Origin: Schistosoma mansoni
Taxonomy: Eukaryota > Platyhelminthes > Trematoda > Strigeidida > Schistosomatidae
Assembly (NCBI RefSeq): GCF_000237925.1
Contig: NW_017386031.1
Location: 930,001 to 994,000, forward strand
Direction: 5' to 3'
DNA length: 64,000 nt
The translations under genes and the position numbers were made by a program. The notes under the pieces are model-generated. The model did not search any database, was not told the DNA's origin, and saw only the letters and a list, made by a program, of their open reading frames with translations. Position 1 is the stretch's first letter, and every line of letters begins with the position of its first letter. This document shows positions 23,701 through 36,900 of the stretch, piece by piece.

Positions 23701-26700
23701 CAGTATGACTGAACCCCCATAAACCTAAAGTATAATCAGCAGTCATGGGCCTCCCTCCAGAAGATTAAGCTTTTGCACCTCCCCTATACTCTTTCCTTTA
23801 CACCAAGACCAATACATTACGTTTGGCAACATCTAATTCACCATGTGCTAGACAGACTGCATTTGAGGTCATGTCTTGATGATGACAGCACATAGTGGCT
23901 ACATGGATCACATACCTTTTGAACCATGCTACTGATTTAACCAGATTTATCTAATTCAAGCCGTATAACAGGACTGGACATAAGATAAGTATTACTGTTC
24001 CTGAATTGATCGTGTGAGCTCTTTTAATTTCAACATTTTCCATGTCGTTTGCCAAAACAGCTTCAGTTTTTCTGCGAAATTCTTATTCCTTGAGAACGAT
24101 GGGCCTTAAATCCAGGTTTTTTATTCTTATTCCTTCCGCATTTCTCAAGACATCCAGTGGGCGAGCAGTTGAACGAGACGAAGGATCTACAACTACATTT
24201 TTCGCTCCAGAAATATGTAGCATATCTAAAGCAAAATAAAACAATGTAGTCCAGTTGTTGAGGCTTTCGAAGGGGGGAAACTTTCTGAAGGTGAGCTTCA
24301 AGACAAGTGGTTTGCGGTCGGTGAAAAGAGTGAATTTTTGGCTTTCGACAGAGTGTTGAAAGTGCCGTACAACACAATACATAGCTGTGAGTTCCCTACT
24401 GAAAGTACCATACCTCGGTTCGGTGTCTATGAAAGGTTGTCAGGTGTGGTTTACTCATTGTGTTAAGACTCATGCGATTGCCGAGTCGGGTTCTTCAACT
24501 GCAATACTAGTGGGATGCTTGGGTGTCCTGGTGTGCAAGCAGTGTTGCTTCGGCGATAAGTTCCTTAACTATGATGAATATTTTTTTCGCGATATTGTTC
24601 GAATTAATAGATTTCGTATTTCCACAAAGTTGATCGGTACCATAAGAGACGCCCTATTCGGTATGGACCGTCGATGTAAACATAACAAGCCTTTTAACTT
24701 ACATAATTGCTTGATCATGGTCGGTTCTGGGTAGACCAGAATGGTTGTCTCTTTGCTTTTCAGGGACCGGATACCTTGAGCACCAATTGTGTGTCCGAGG
24801 AAATCTAAGGAGTCAGTTTCTATTCGGCATTTCCGAATGTTTATGGTAATGCCAAGCCTTTGAAGTCGTTCGAAAACAAGGCCCCGATGCTGGAGATGAG
24901 ATTATCTGTCTGGACTTGCAATGAAGCAGTCATCAACATGCGCTTGTACGAAGCTGAGACCTCGGAAAACGTCACCTATGAACTTTCGGAAGGTCTGAGC
25001 AGCATTTCTTAAACCGAAAGGCATGCTTAAAAACTCATAGAGACCGAAAGGAATGATGATATTGGTTTTAGGGATGTCGTCAGAAGTCATGGGAATTCGG
25101 TTATATGCTTTAACCAAGTCGATTTTCGAAAAGAGAGTTGTACCCTTCAAAATAGCTGTCAAATCGTGAATTTGGGGCAACGGTAAGGATCAGAAATTGT
25201 TTTCGCATTCAATAATCGATAGTCACCAGTTGGGTGCCAGTCGTTGCTGTCGTTTTTAGGGACCACATGCAAGGGAGATGCTCATGGGCTGCCTGATGGC
25301 CGAATCAATCCGAAGTCTATCACTTGTTCTTATTTGTTTCTATCCAATCTCAGCTTTTCGGGAGCTAGTCATCGCGCTTTCGGGAATACAGGTGATTCTG
25401 TAGTCATGATATGATGTGCAACATTGCTGCTTACACATGGCAATGTCGATTGCGAAATGTATATCTCAGGATATTTATTGAGTATTTGTTGGTAGTATGG
25501 ATCGATCGTGTGTTTTACTGTGACTGGGGATAATCTATAACCGGAAAAAGAAGTTGCACAAACAGATAAATTAGTGTTTTCATTTATTAGCCCCGTTTAT
25601 GCGTGTCGACGAGTAGATTACGGTGTTGTAGGAGGTCTATACCAATAATTGGCATAGAAACATCTGCAACAACGAAGATCCAGTGGATGGTTTCGCGTAA
25701 GCCCACATCAAGACACACATATCTCATACTGCATGTGGAGATCGGTTTCCAATTTGTCGCCTGTAAGTTGAAAACTGCTTTTTTCAGCCGGTCGATAGGA
25801 TTCGCTGGAAGAAAGCTGAATTCTGCTCTGGTGCCAACGAGATAGCACACTTTTGTAGTCAAATCTATGATGTATAAACGGAAGATATGTTTGCTGGCTA
25901 TGGTTGGTGTAAATGTGTGCCAACTGGAAAGTTTTTTCACCGAGGTTTTTCACGTCGGTCTGTTTTAGAGTTCAGAAAATTCTGAGGTTTTCTACAATTT
26001 CGGGAGGATTTTCCGTATTGATTATGATACCAGCACCAATCAGGATTACTTATCTCTCGTGATCTAGAGACAGATCGTTTTCGTGAAAAACTTACTCGAA
26101 GAGTTTGTGATTGCTTACGGTCATGACAAATACAAAGGTAACATGGCAGAGTATGACAAAGTTCCGTAACGTCATTTCGTGTCGCTTGATGCTTTCCTTC
26201 AACTGAAATCACTTCGGTGCCTGACATTTTCGTGATCTTTACAATTCGGTCTTGTGATTCAGTAAGCTAATCTAAAGCGTTGTTTTGAAATGAGGCAAGC
26301 ACTAACTGTACCCGTTTAGGAAGCTTAGACAAGAAAACTTGTCTAAACAGGCCATTTTTGAAGGTGCGTTGACCAATGACCCTCTTATTCGTAACAACAT
26401 ATTTGTTGCTGAGTCATGTTGTAGATAGATGTTATTGAGGAGTTGACATAACCTTTGTCGATTGGTTAGATATTCGCGCTTATGAATATACCTTTTGAGA
26501 GTTTCATAAGGTTCCAAAACGTCACTAGTAAACATACTAGGCGTGCCGTACCTATTGAATTCGCGCGGTAGTGCCTTCACTACTGTGAGGAATCGTGCAC
26601 GTGGATCGGTTAAGCCGTGCACATGGAAGTCAGCTTCTGTGTACCAGAACCAGGCTTCAATGTTGCCGGGCCAGAATGGCATTAACTGGAATAAGGGTAG

Positions 26701-27220
26701 AGTAAGAGTTTTAATCTTAAGTAACTTAGATATCTGTCATGATGAATATAAGGTATAGAAAAGAACGAGGAGAAGAAAAATATCCCAGAACACAGAAAAT
26801 ATATCAAAATATACTGGAAGCAAAGTAAAGAAATGACGCATAATTATTCAAAATGGAACAGACTCACAGTTTACGAACGAGTATACCGAATCACATCGAC
26901 CTTATCACTAGAGATGCCACAAGTATTTGGAGTTTAACGACACTTTCTGTAATCGAAACATGCTAATCCAGTGAAAACAGAAGATAGAGGTGTGGATGTT
27001 CAAAGTTATATTTGATAATTTATCGATATATCGAGAAGTGGCTGATCTAATCTGGCCAGTGGTTGTAGTAGAAGTTGAGCACAGTGCACCCACTCGTGAT
27101 CGGATGCGGATGCATGGCTGAGAGCCTTTAGTCAAGTGAGTTCATTAAGACTAATGCGGCCAGTATCAATTGTTGAAGACTTCAAGAAATATTTATTTTG
27201 GGAATTAATTCACCGCTACA
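20767..27220 (-). mobile_element. Old, broken Gypsy element of the same clade, upstream of ENO4
   Basis: Diverged relative of the young element, same orientation. A 5' LTR-like end (about 26911-27220) and an eroded 3' LTR (about 20767-21060) bracket remnants of integrase C-terminus (22.2-22.6 kb), RNase H (24.1-24.4 kb), RT (24.9-25.2 kb), protease (25.6-25.9 kb), gag knuckle (about 26.0-26.1 kb) and capsid (26.3-26.7 kb). It is much older than the 28.7-kb copy, with many breaks. Left boundary approximate. Confidence 0.82.
26911..27220 (-). repeat. 5' LTR of the old Gypsy element
   Basis: Aligns by eye to the young 326-bp LTR over most of its length (shared blocks GGATGCGGATGCATG and GAATTAATTCACCGCTACA against GAATTATTTACAGCTACA). 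A matching but eroded primer-site region lies at 26889-26909. It ends 640 bp before the ENO4 ATG. Confidence 0.75.
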
Positions 27221-27860
27221 AACTGTTATCATTATTACACATCAATAACTACCTCCTGACTAGCTTATTATCATCCCTCTTTCCCGTTTTTTTCTTACGC
27301 CTATTCTTCCACTGTATGAATCGACAGTTAAGTAACGTTTAGCTCTCGAGTTATCACTTTATTATTTTTATAATTTCAAACGACCAACCTCCTGATTTGA
27401 TGGCTGCAGGTATCAGGAATCACTAGTCTTTTAAGACAGGTTCACTCACTCGCACTAAAAGATATACAAGTCCATAAATAACTTCCAAACTGACTGCAAA
27501 TAGCGCTGCCGAGTGACTAGACCACCATTCATCGAACATAACCATATACTTGAAACCGTACCAAAGTAAAAATAAGAGAGAAAATAGAAGTTAATCGACC
27601 TATACAGGCCCGTGACAAAGAGATAAGACACAACGGTGTGGGTTATTCAAAATTCTTTTCCCAGGTATGTTGACAGAAAATTCAAAAGTACGTGAAAGTA
27701 GAACTCATAAAATAATACAAAACGTATAAAATATGATTTTACGTCTAGAGAAAGAAAAGCTGTGTTATTTGCTCATCAGATGTCGCTTGTTTGAACTTAC
27801 TCATTATGTCTGAAGCCAATCATCACCAACTGGCAATGTAACAGCGCTGTTTTAAAAAAT

Positions 27861-27977
27861 ATGGATATAAAGACAAAAGCTATTGAGTATTTTTCTAACA
27901 ACAATATTTTGAAAGAACTCGAAAATGCTTTGCAACTAATGTTTCAGGAGAATGCGTCAGATCATTTTGGCTATTTA
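27861..27977 (+). CDS. ENO4: ENO4 exon 1 (start codon)
   Basis: Encodes 39 residues beginning [20 protein letters not shown], matching the start of the ENO4 N-terminal domain. The ATG at 27861 follows an A-rich stretch. It ends phase 0 at a GTAACC donor. The intron that follows is only 32 nt (27978-28009), typical of the very short 5' introns of schistosome genes. Confidence 0.85.
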
Positions 27978-30900
27978 GTAACCACATTTGAGTGACTAAC
28001 ATTTTACAGAGCAAGTATTTCGAACAGATTTCACTTACTCCGAAAGTTGTCAGCATCAAAGTAGATGAAAGTTATTCCTGTGCTGGCACCTCTTCCAGTT
28101 TTTTGAGTGTTTTCACACTGTGGCGAACAAAGACTGAGGTTTTTTGACTATTTTAGTAGTCTAATTTACTGAAGGTTATCACAAGGGTAAACTATGTTTA
28201 TGGATGCAATTATTGTCTGTCATATGGGGATATTTTAAACAAATCAACACCCTCTGAATTTTCAGTTTGTGTAGAGTCAGTCCTGGATTTACTAAACAAT
28301 TGCCTATGGTCACCATCGGAGATGATTGAAGTCGATAAATATATCAGGTAATAACTCCTTTTTTGTAGCTTACCTTCCATTTTGTCGAGTGACTTTACGT
28401 GCCATGAGTACGGTCTTATCCTGAGGATACAGTAGGTATAATCAGAGCTACAAATCGTCTACAGGACAGTTGTATTTGAATGTCTGTAGCAAATCTCTGT
28501 GATCACGAGAATACGTGATTTGTCATAAACTTTGGACAAATGAATTATCCTAGTCTTTCTTTTTTCCAGAATTTTGTTATTTTGGTTCGTTTAATTGCTT
28601 ACGTGTAATTATAAGGGCGCTTTATACACGTGTGTATGCTAGTGGGTACGTATCTGTATACTTGCTTGTACCTTTCGTGCTTATGGATGCTGTTGATGAT
28701 GCAACGGATGTTCTAGTTTTACAACTAGCTACCAGTAGCACCTTCTATATTCGATCGTTCCCAGTCAGATAGAAATCAGAAGTCAGACGAGAAGAGGCAG
28801 GAAAGATATATTTGATTCGTTACCAATATATCGTGGACCTTTTCTATAAGCTGGCTAATGAAACGTAGGAGCTGTGTCCCACGCCGTGTTGAAACGTGAT
28901 CTGGTGCGGATGCATGACCGAAAGCCTTCAGTTAAACAAGTCCACTTAAACAACATGGTCAGCATCCAATGTCGAACACTTAATGAGCTATTGATTTTGG
29001 GGAATTATTTACAGCTACAGATCACTTCCCCCCTAGTGAGGTAGTGATGCCCCTAAGACGTGACCAGCCAGAAGTTTAAACCCAACGAGTTTGTCGTTGG
29101 TAAACACTCTTCTGATAGCTTGCTTCGTTTAGCAGAGTCTGGTCGTCTTTCCTTAAACTATGGGACCAAAATGTACAACATAGCAATAAAGAAATATAGT
29201 ACAATGAAAAATTCCAAGTCCTTGCGAAACGTCGTCGTTCTCTTCCAGCCGTCCTGGAAAAGAGGAAAAATAGAACGTGTGAGTGCATGTCAAAAATACA
29301 CTCGTACTTGTGTAGGGACACAAGGTGAGCGGGAAAAAAAAGAATAAACTAATACACTTACAAAAAGCGTAAAAGCGATCGGAAAAAATGGTTTTCTTTT
29401 GGTTTTTTTTTATATATAAAAATACATATATATACGCTCAAAAAAAGATAAAAATGTTTTGTTTTTTTTGTTTTTTTATATAAATAAACAAAATGAGCAT
29501 ATTAAAAAAAATGTTTATAATAAACTATGAAAGGGTAATTCAAGATAAAGCTTATGTCCTACGTGCAATATTCGTTAAGATGTTCTGGAAATCTTACTCG
29601 TCTTCCAGAACGCGTTGTTTTAGGTTTATCTATCGACGTTGACGAAGTATCAAGTTGTGTGTCGGCTGTCGTGTAGGGTACTACGAGTGAAGTAGCTGTG
29701 TCGTTTGCTTGTACCGAAGGAAAATCGACGTAGCTAGGGTTTCCTTCTAAGTACGCTGCTTTGAGTCGGTCGATACTGATGCTATTGTTCGTACCGTTCT
29801 TATCGACTACATAGTACTTAAGTTCGCGTTGAAGAACTTTAAAGGGTCCTTCGTATGCTGATTCGAGGGGTCGTCGATGTGAGTCTCGACGAACGAAGAC
29901 GTGTGTACTATGTCGTAATTCGGGTTGAACGAAAACATCAGTTGATTGAGGTCGAGTGTGAGCAGGTTTAACTGAACGCATAGCGTTTGTAAGCCTACTC
30001 GTGTAAGAGTTTAGATCCATGTTCAATGAAGAAGCTGAAGGATCCACGAATTCTCCTGGGAGTCGGAGTGTCGTTCCGTAAACGAGTTGAGATGCCGTGT
30101 ATCCAATGTCAGCTTTCACTGCATTGCGGATACCTAGCAAGACGAGTGGAAGAGCGTCTGTCCACTGTGAAACGTGTGAAGCTGATAATGAAGCTTTTAG
30201 TTGTCGATGAAAACGTTCTACCAACCCGTTTGCTTGTGGGTGGCAGGCGGTTGTCCGGAAGCGCGTGATTCCTAATAGTGTGGTCAGACAATGGAAAAGT
30301 CCAGATTCGAACTGGCGTCCGCGGTCTGTAGTGATGGTTGAAGGGTAGCCGAAATTTGCTACCCATCGTTCGACGAAAGCGCGGGCCACGGTTTCAGCAG
30401 TAATGTCCTTAATCGGTACTGCTTCTGGCCATCGAGTAAAACGGTCTACGCATGTTAGGAGATATGAGTATCCGTTCGAGTCGGGTAAGGGTCCTACCAA
30501 ATCTAGATGGACGTGGTCGAAACGAGCGTCAGGGGTTTTGAAAGAGCCTAAGGGACATTTGTTGTGTCCTATGACCTTAGATTTCTGACAGCTTACACAG
30601 GAGCGTGCCCACTCCCTCACGTCTTTATTCATGCCAGGCCAACAAAAGCGTTCGGCTATAAGTTTGACTGTCACACGAGCACCTGGATGAGAAAGATTGT
30701 GCAACGTATTGAAGACGTTGCGTCGATAATGTTTTGGTACTATTGGACGATCCCTACCTGTAGATGTGTCACAGAGTAAGGTCTCCTTACCTGTTCCCAT
30801 CTGCTTAATACTTAGTTTAAGAGTTGTCGAGGATAACTCATGCTGAAGATCAATGTCTTCTTTTTAAAGCTGAGCGAGTTTAAGAAGGTCGATTCCTTGG

Positions 30901-33900
30901 AAACTGTTCAAGGAACTTACTCGAGACAAGGCGTCTGCGACTACATTGTTAGCTCCAGAAATGTGTTGTATGTCTGAAGTAAACTGAGAAATGTAGTCGA
31001 GTTGTCGAGACTCTCGCGGTGAGTACTTATCTGAAGATGAACTTAAAGAGAAGGTAAGAGGTTTGTGATCGGTAAAAAGCGTGAATTCTCTTCCTTCGAT
31101 GGAATGTTGAGAATGCCGTACAGCACAATACATAGCTAGGAGTTCCCTACCGAACGTGCTGTACCTAGATTCCGCGTCTAGCAACCGTCTGGAGAAAAAT
31201 CCTAAAGGTTGCCACGAGTTGTTAACCCATTGTTGTAAGACTGCTCCGATTGCTGAGTCGGATGCGTCTACGGCGATACTAATGGGCGCTTGAGTGTCCT
31301 GATGAGCAAGCAGGGTTGCTTTAGTGATGTGTTCCTTAACTGTGGAGAATGCTTTACGGGCTGTGTCGTCTAAACTAATTGATTTTGCATTTCCACGAAG
31401 CTGATCGGTTAACGGTTCCATGAGGGATGCGCATTTGGGTATGAACCGTCTATAGAAACTTACAAGTCCGTTAAAAGTTCGTAAGTGCTTGATCGTGGTC
31501 GGTTCTGGGTAATCCAGAATGACCACCACTTTGCTCCTAAGGGGTCGGATGCCTTGGGCATCAATAGTGTGTCCTAAGAAGTCTAAGGAGTTAGTTCCGA
31601 TTTGGCATTTCTGAATGTTGGCAGTAATGCCATGCCTTTGGAGTCGATCGAAAACAATGTCCAGATGCTTGAGATGCGATTCTCTGTCCGGACTTGCTAT
31701 TAGACAGTCATCAACACACGCATGTACGAAGTTGAGACCTCGGAAGACATCGTCGATAAACCTTTGGAAGGTTTGAGCTGCATTTCTTAAACCAAAAGGC
31801 ATTCGCAAGAATTCGTAAAGACCGAAGGGAGTGATGATGGCTGTTTTAGGAATGTCGTCAGGTGCCATCGGTATTTGGTTATAAGCTTTAACCAAGTCGA
31901 TTTTCGAAAAGACAGTTGTACCTTTCAAGGTAGCTGTCAAATCGTGAATATGAGGCAGCGGGTAACGATCGGGAATGGTTCTAGTATTCAGACGCCGATA
32001 ATCACCAGTTGGCCGCCAATCATTGCTGTCCTTTTTAGGGACCATGTGCAATGGGGATGCCCATGGACTATTCGATGGTCGAATTATCCCTAGGTCCATC
32101 ATGTGGTCGAATTCGTTTTTAGCTAACCTAAGCTTCTCGGGAGCGAGTCTTCGAGCTTTCGAAAATACAGGTGGTCCTGTAGTCGAGATGTGATGTGTAG
32201 CATTGCTGGTTACACAAGGTAATTTCGATTGCGATTGGTATATCCCGGGGTATTTGTCGAGTACTGATTGGTACAAGGGGTCTATGGTGTGCTTAATCGT
32301 GACTGGGGATAACCTGCAACCAGAACAAGGAGTTACGCAAACGGATAACTTAATGTTTCCGCCTATTAACCTTCGTGAGCGTGTGTCGATGAGTAGATTG
32401 TGGTGTTGTAACAGGTCTATACCAATGATTGGCATAGAAACATCTGCAACAACGAAGATCCAGTGGATGGGTTTGCGTAAACCCACGTTAAGGTAGACGT
32501 ACCTTTTACTGTAAGTAGCGATCGACTTTCCGTTTGCCGCCTGTAAACTTAAAACAGACTCGCGAAGTCTGTCGTCGGGATTTGCTGGAAGAACGCTAAC
32601 TTCTGCGCCAGTGTCGACGAGGTAGCGAACTTTCGTAGTCACATCCGTGACATATAAGAGGCGGCTGTGTTCGCCGTTAACGCGTGCCGGCTGGGAAGTT
32701 TCCCGAACTGTTTTTCGTGTCACTCGATTTTGGGGTCGGATAATTGCAGGGTTTCCTGCAATTTCTAGAGGATTTACCGTACTGATTGTGATACCAGCAC
32801 CAGTCGGGGTTGTCTGTCTCTCGCAGTCGAGAGACAGATCTCTTACGTGAAACGCTCCTACGTGAGGATTTTGACCGACTACGGTCATTACGAACTCTAA
32901 GATATTTTGTAAGCGTGTGACATAGTTCGGCCATGTCAGTCGAGGTCGATTGGGGTTTTTCTTTGATGGAAAAAACCTCGGCCTTAGAAAATTTGGTGAT
33001 TTCCAAGATTCGATCGGCAGATGCAGCTAGTTCATCTATGGCATTGTTTTGAAATGAAACAAGCACTGCCTGCACCTGTTGAGGGAGTTTAGACAAGAAA
33101 AGTTGTCTAAATAGGCCATCATCGAAAGTTCGTTGGCCAATGACTTCTCTCATTCTAAGCAACATGTCTGTCTCAGAACCCTGTTGCAAGTCGATATTGT
33201 TAAGGAGTTGGTCTAACCGTTGTCGATCAGTTAGGTCTCCGCGTTTTAAAATCGATAGTTTAAGCGTTTCGTAAGGTTCGGGAACATCACTAGTAAACAT
33301 ACTAGGTGTTACGTACCTGTTAAACTCGCGCGGTAACGCCTTAACTACCGCGAGGAAACGTGTGCGCGAGTCCGTGATTCCGTGCATGCAAAAATCGGCT
33401 TATGCATAGCAGAACCAGGACTCGATATTGTCGGGCCAAAATGGCGTTAACTGAATCGAAATAGGGGGAATAGACTTAAACTTAAGAACCTTAGGAGAGT
33501 GTTCCGTCATAGTAATATAGATAACGAAAAATGTCTAATTAAAATATATCCGAGAAAAAAAATTCGCGAAAAAAAGTATATCACAATATATAAAATTCAA
33601 ATAAAAAATAACAATGAATAATAATATTCCAAAATGGAACAGACTCACAGTATATTGACTTGGTGTACCAGATCACGTCGGTCTCACCAATGATGATGCA
33701 ACGGATGTTCTAGTTTTACAACTAGCTACCAGTAGCACCTTCTATATTCGATCGTTCCCAGTCAGATAGAAATCAGAAGTCAGACGAGAAGAGGCAGGAA
33801 AGATATATTTGATTCGTTACCAATATATCGTGGACCTTTTCTATAAGCTGGCTAATGAAACGTAGGAGCTGTGTCCCACGCCGTGTTGAAACGTGATCTG

Positions 33901-36900
33901 GTGCGGATGCATGACCGAAAGCCTTCAGTTAAACAAGTCCACTTAAACAACATGGTCAGCATCCAATGTCGAACACTTAATGAGCTATTGATTTTGGAGA
34001 ATTATTTACAGCTACACTGTCATGTTTTGATTGAAAATAGTTGGTTCATTGACCTCTTTTTATCTATCGTCTTGAAGTCTGCACTGTCAAGTTAGGTCAT
34101 GAAATAAATTCGACCAACTTAACTATGATTTGAGTTTTTATTATTTCTGTAGACCAAACGCGGTTACCCTACGTAGAATATATGAAGTCAAACAGAGAAT
34201 TTACGTTCATAGCGAGTTTGTTTGTTTGTTATAGAGTAAGATATAAGCACTAAATGTTTACCATTTTAGCACTTGATTTTCTATTTAGTATAATCATTTC
34301 AGCACTTGGTAATATCATTATTTTTGGACATCCAACCATGTCAGTCATCTACTCTTGTCATGCTTTTGGAGCAGAGATAAGTATATTTATTATGTAATGC
34401 ATCTGTAATGTCACTTCTGATCAGCATTTAGCTGCAATCTGATCTAACTTCAAAGGGAACACATGTCAAATAATGTCTAATAATCGTTAAAAGTAACTGA
34501 TAATTCCATTTACGGTACCTTGCTATGATTGCAAATAATGGAATGTCTTGGACAGGTGCGTCTAACTCATATTTAACACGACATATCTCCTTAAATCCTC
34601 ACTCTTAATGTAAACCATAAGAATAACAACAAGAAAAAATAACCCCTGATATTCATACTTTTCTATTCATGAAATTTATTACAAATAATACCAAGACAAC
34701 GTCTATTTTTTAAGCTATTGGCATCAAATGCTAACTAACGTGTTTGTTGGATAAGTAAGTATATAATACCTTTGTCTGATAACTTGGATGCCAGCTCAGT
34801 GGTCTATCGGTTAAGGGCTTCGGCTCGAAACTGGTAGGTCCTGGGTTCGAATCCCGCGAGAGTGGGTTCGTGGATGCGCACTGCTGAGGGGTCCCATAAT
34901 AGGACGAAACGGCCGTCCAGTGTTTCCAGGTTTTCCATGGTGGTCTAGCTTCAATTGACTCATGATCTCAACTCTATATATAATACCTTTGTCTGATAAC
35001 TTTCTATAAACTGTCTGTACTAGAAAATGATTTCCAAATAGCGAAACATCAGTTCAGACGTTATTAAATCAAACCTATATGAATAAAGTATTACTCTTGA
35101 AATCGTCATCACAGTATCTTAACTACACTTAAAAAATTGAGATAAAATAAAAACAAAAGCATAGTGGATATGAGTGAATTTGTATGGATATGTGGAAATG
35201 AAACCTGGCTAAGTTTTACTTGAAAAAACCTGCGGTTGCATATGCATTTGATCATAAATAAACATTAATCAAATATATGTCAATAAAACAATAGACTCTT
35301 TTAAAAAAAAAAAAAAAAACTGTATTATGACGATATCTGTAAATCATTTATATAAAGTATGATATGTACTATTGTTTATCATTCTGACAACAATGTATTA
35401 ATCTTTTGTATGATTGAGTTTTGGTGCTAGAGAATGATTTCAGATTATTAAAGATACTTACTATAATTAAATTCAGACGTTTGACTTTGATAATCATAAG
35501 AAATACATTAGACAACTGAGGATTAATGTATTTTGATGTCGTGTGATTGAGATTGTCTTAGGGGAGTAGATTTGATACTTTCCCTTTTACTAAAAAATCG
35601 TTTGATTAATTGTGCACAAGAAATAAATTGCTTACTTACGTCTGTTACCCCTCGTGGAAGAGCATCGACCGCACACCAGTTTTATCTATCCAACCCTGTC
35701 CTGGGCAATTCTTTCCAACTCTCTCCCGTTGTTATTCATCCTTTTCATATCTGCTTCTATTTCCCAGTGTAATGTGTTCTTTGACCTTCCACTTTTCCGC
35801 TTCTCATCAGAATTCTAAGTTAGGGCTTGCCTCGTGATGCAGTTTGATGATTTCCTTAATGTATGTCCGATTCACTTCCAATGTCTTTTCCTCATTTCCT
35901 CTTCAGATGGAATCTGGTTTGTCCTCTCCCATGAAAGACTGTTGCTGATGGTATCCGGCCAACGGATATTGAGTATCTTCTATAGACAACTGTTTATAAA
36001 TATTTGTATCTCCTCGACGATGGATGTAGTAGTTCTCCACGTTTCAGCTCCATACAGTAGAACTGTCTTGACGTTCGTATTGAAGATTCTCACTTTGAAG
36101 TTAGTTGACAGTTGCTTTGAGTTCCATATGTTCTTCAATTGTATAAACGCAGTCCTTGCTTTGTTAATCCTCGCCTTTACATCTGCATCAGATCTTTCTT
36201 GTTCATCAATGATGCTTCCCTTGCACATGAATGTTTCCACTTCTTCCAGAGTTTCTCCATCAAGTGTGATTGGCTTGGCATTCTCCATGTTGTATTTGAG
36301 AATCTTGCTTTTCGCTTTGTGAATGTTGAGGCCTATTGATGCACAGGCTGGTGCTACATTTTTTGTCTTCATCTGTATTTGTTCGTGTGTAAGAGATAAG
36401 AAAGAAATGACTTAGAATTTGATCAAATATATATCCCACGAAATCAAATGTATTCTTTCTTTTCATTTGCATGACTATGATGCTAAAATGTTTAAATACA
36501 ACCTTCTACTTATGAACTTTAAAATTTAGAAACTTCTACAATGAATATAGAAAGCAATTCAATACGATGCAAACAGATGAAAGTAAAAGAGAACTAGAAG
36601 ATATTTGTTCAAAAGAAGTTCCATTAAAGTCTACAACACCACAAAATGCAAAGTAAGTTTAAAGATAGTTGTATTCTTTCTCCTTTGATGTATTGTTATG
36701 TTAATATGTGTTATATCTCGAACTTAGATTCTTAGTTTATCGCGTAATACTTGAGCACTTGAAGGCTAGAACCCTCCCAAGTCGCAAAATAAGAAGACAG
36801 AAGACAAGTGAGCAGGAATGTTATTCCAAACAGTGTCAAATATAGTACAAAAATCTCATGTATTTATAGTTTTTGGCTGAAAGTAAAGACAATTGGTGAA

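Larger units (their letters stand above)
28694..34016 (-). mobile_element. Young Gypsy LTR retrotransposon, CsRn1/Boudicca clade, in ENO4 intron 3
   Basis: A 5323-bp element in antisense to ENO4. Two 326-bp LTRs (28694-29019 and 33691-34016) differ at one position by eye, and a 4-bp target duplication CTGT flanks it (28690-28693, 34017-34020), so insertion is recent. Internal parts in element order: primer site, gag with nucleocapsid knuckle, protease-RT-RNase H, integrase, polypurine tract. The CHCC-type knuckle and Trp-tRNA-like primer site define the CsRn1/Kabuki clade, to which schistosome Boudicca belongs. It looks whole or nearly so, with at most very few breaks. Confidence 0.92.

Noticed and set aside
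24042-24734. Plus-strand frames of 65 and 115 codons
   Set aside because: Antisense shadows of the old Gypsy RT/RNase H region.
30026-32850. Several plus-strand frames of 60-97 codons
   Set aside because: Antisense shadows of the young Gypsy pol and gag regions.
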